Origin: SZUA-430 sp964646885
GTDB taxonomy: Bacteria; Pseudomonadota; Alphaproteobacteria; Micropepsales; Micropepsaceae
DNA: 23,228 nucleotides
Assembly (NCBI GenBank): GCA_964646885.1
Contig: CAZYFM010000048.1
Location: 1 to 23,228 of the forward strand
Direction: 5' to 3'
In this document: one piece after another, positions 22,742 to 23,228 of the stretch
Layout: every line of letters starts with the position of its first letter
Numbering within the stretch: the stretch's first letter is position 1
The notes under the pieces: model-generated
The model's database searches: none
Seen by the model: only the letters and a program-made list of their open reading frames with translations
What the model was told of the DNA's origin: nothing
Program-made: the position numbers and the translations under genes

Positions 22742-23228
22742 TTCGCTGCCGTCTCTACCTCATCACGCCGCCCAAGCTTGACGCCTCGTTCGACGAGGCG
22801 TTGGGCCGTGCGTTTGACGGCGGCGATGTCGCGTCGTTGCAGCTGCGGCTTAAGGACGTTGCCGACGACGATATCTTGCGCGCGGGCGAGCGGTTGATGC
22901 GCATCGCGCAGAGCCGCGACGTCGCCTTCATCGTCAACGACCGGCCGGACCTTGCGAAGAAGCTGGGCGCGGACGGCGTGCATGTGGGGCAAGAGGATGC
23001 GCCCTATGCCGAGGCGCGGGCGTTGCTTGGACCCGACAAGATCATCGGCGTGACGTGTCACAACTCGCGCCACCTCGCGATGGAAGCGGCCGAGGCCGGC
23101 GCCGACTATGTGGCGTTCGGGGCGTTCTATCCGACCGCCACGAAGGAGCCCAAGACGCGGGCCGAGCCTGAGATCCTGACCTGGTGGCAGGAGATCATGG
23201 AGGCGCCTTGCGTCGCGATCGGCGGGAT
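22741..23228 (+). CDS. thiE: Thiamine phosphate synthase ThiE (5' part, apparent ATT start, cut by window edge)
   Basis: ThiE joins the thiazole and pyrimidine phosphates to make thiamine monophosphate; thiamine diphosphate is the cofactor of the transketolase encoded upstream. The 162 codons seen read RCRLYLITPP, FDGGDVASLQLRLKDV, IVNDRPDLAKKLGADGVHVGQEDAPYAEARALLG, IIGVTCHNSRHLAMEAAEAGADYVAFGAFYPTATKEP and APCVAIGG at the edge. These are the ThiE TIM-barrel signatures. No ATG, GTG or TTG exists between the upstream in-frame stop (22723) and this conserved N-terminus. The only plausible start is the ATT at 22741, which overlaps the fba TAA by one base with AAGGA about 9 nt upstream. An in-frame TTG near 22800 would remove the first strand of the barrel. 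Confidence 0.85.
   Translation, partial: MRCRLYLITPPKLDASFDEALGRAFDGGDVASLQLRLKDVADDDILRAGERLMRIAQSRDVAFIVNDRPDLAKKLGADGVHVGQEDAPYAEARALLGPDKIIGVTCHNSRHLAMEAAEAGADYVAFGAFYPTATKEPKTRAEPEILTWWQEIMEAPCVAIGG

Overview
The window looks like a chromosomal housekeeping region of a GC-rich alphaproteobacterium. A Caulobacterales/Hyphomonadales-type relative fits best, but this is inferred from gene content and order, not from a marker-gene tree. The main pointers are the tolQRAB-pal-cpoB-tilS-ftsH order, the yebC/ruvCAB/ybgC neighbourhood, a zapA gene paired with a small coiled-coil gene of the ZauP/DUF4164 kind, 6S RNA between zapA and the 5-formyltetrahydrofolate cyclo-ligase gene, and a tkt-gap-pgk-fba(class I)-thiE cluster. 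I see no tRNA, rRNA, CRISPR, insertion sequence or prophage gene.

Region 1 (1-7687, all minus strand) is the envelope block, transcribed right to left: tolQ, tolR, tolA, tolB, pal, cpoB, tilS, then the 5' part of ftsH, cut by the window edge. TolQRA form the inner-membrane motor, TolB and Pal the periplasmic/outer-membrane part, and CpoB the coordinator; together they constrict the outer membrane during division. A strong intrinsic terminator separates pal from cpoB, so cpoB-tilS is probably a separate unit.

Region 2 (7963-12013) has yebC and a small secreted unknown on the minus strand, and a tightly overlapping ruvC-ruvA-ruvB-ybgC operon on the plus strand. In many alphaproteobacteria ybgC leads directly into tolQ. 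Here the tol block lies on the other side of ruvC and points away, which suggests a local inversion.

Region 3 (12204-17156, all minus strand) holds an OmpW-family porin behind an FNR/FixK-type palindrome, a YmdB-type phosphodiesterase, the folate enzyme fau, a clear 6S RNA gene, zapA, the zauP-like gene, a periplasmic serine hydrolase with a TTG start, and a second small secreted unknown. A REP-like palindrome sits just 3' of the 6S RNA.

Region 4 (17346-23228, plus strand) is a central-carbon operon: transketolase, GAPDH, phosphoglycerate kinase, class I fructose-bisphosphate aldolase, and thiE (cut by the window edge, apparently with an ATT start). It is preceded by a promoter-like sequence and a 13-nt inverted repeat that may be an operator.

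I did not find a convincing new multi-gene system. The best leads are the unlabelled 6S RNA, the ATT start of thiE, the inverted tol block, the candidate operators, and two small secreted proteins with vicinal cysteines.
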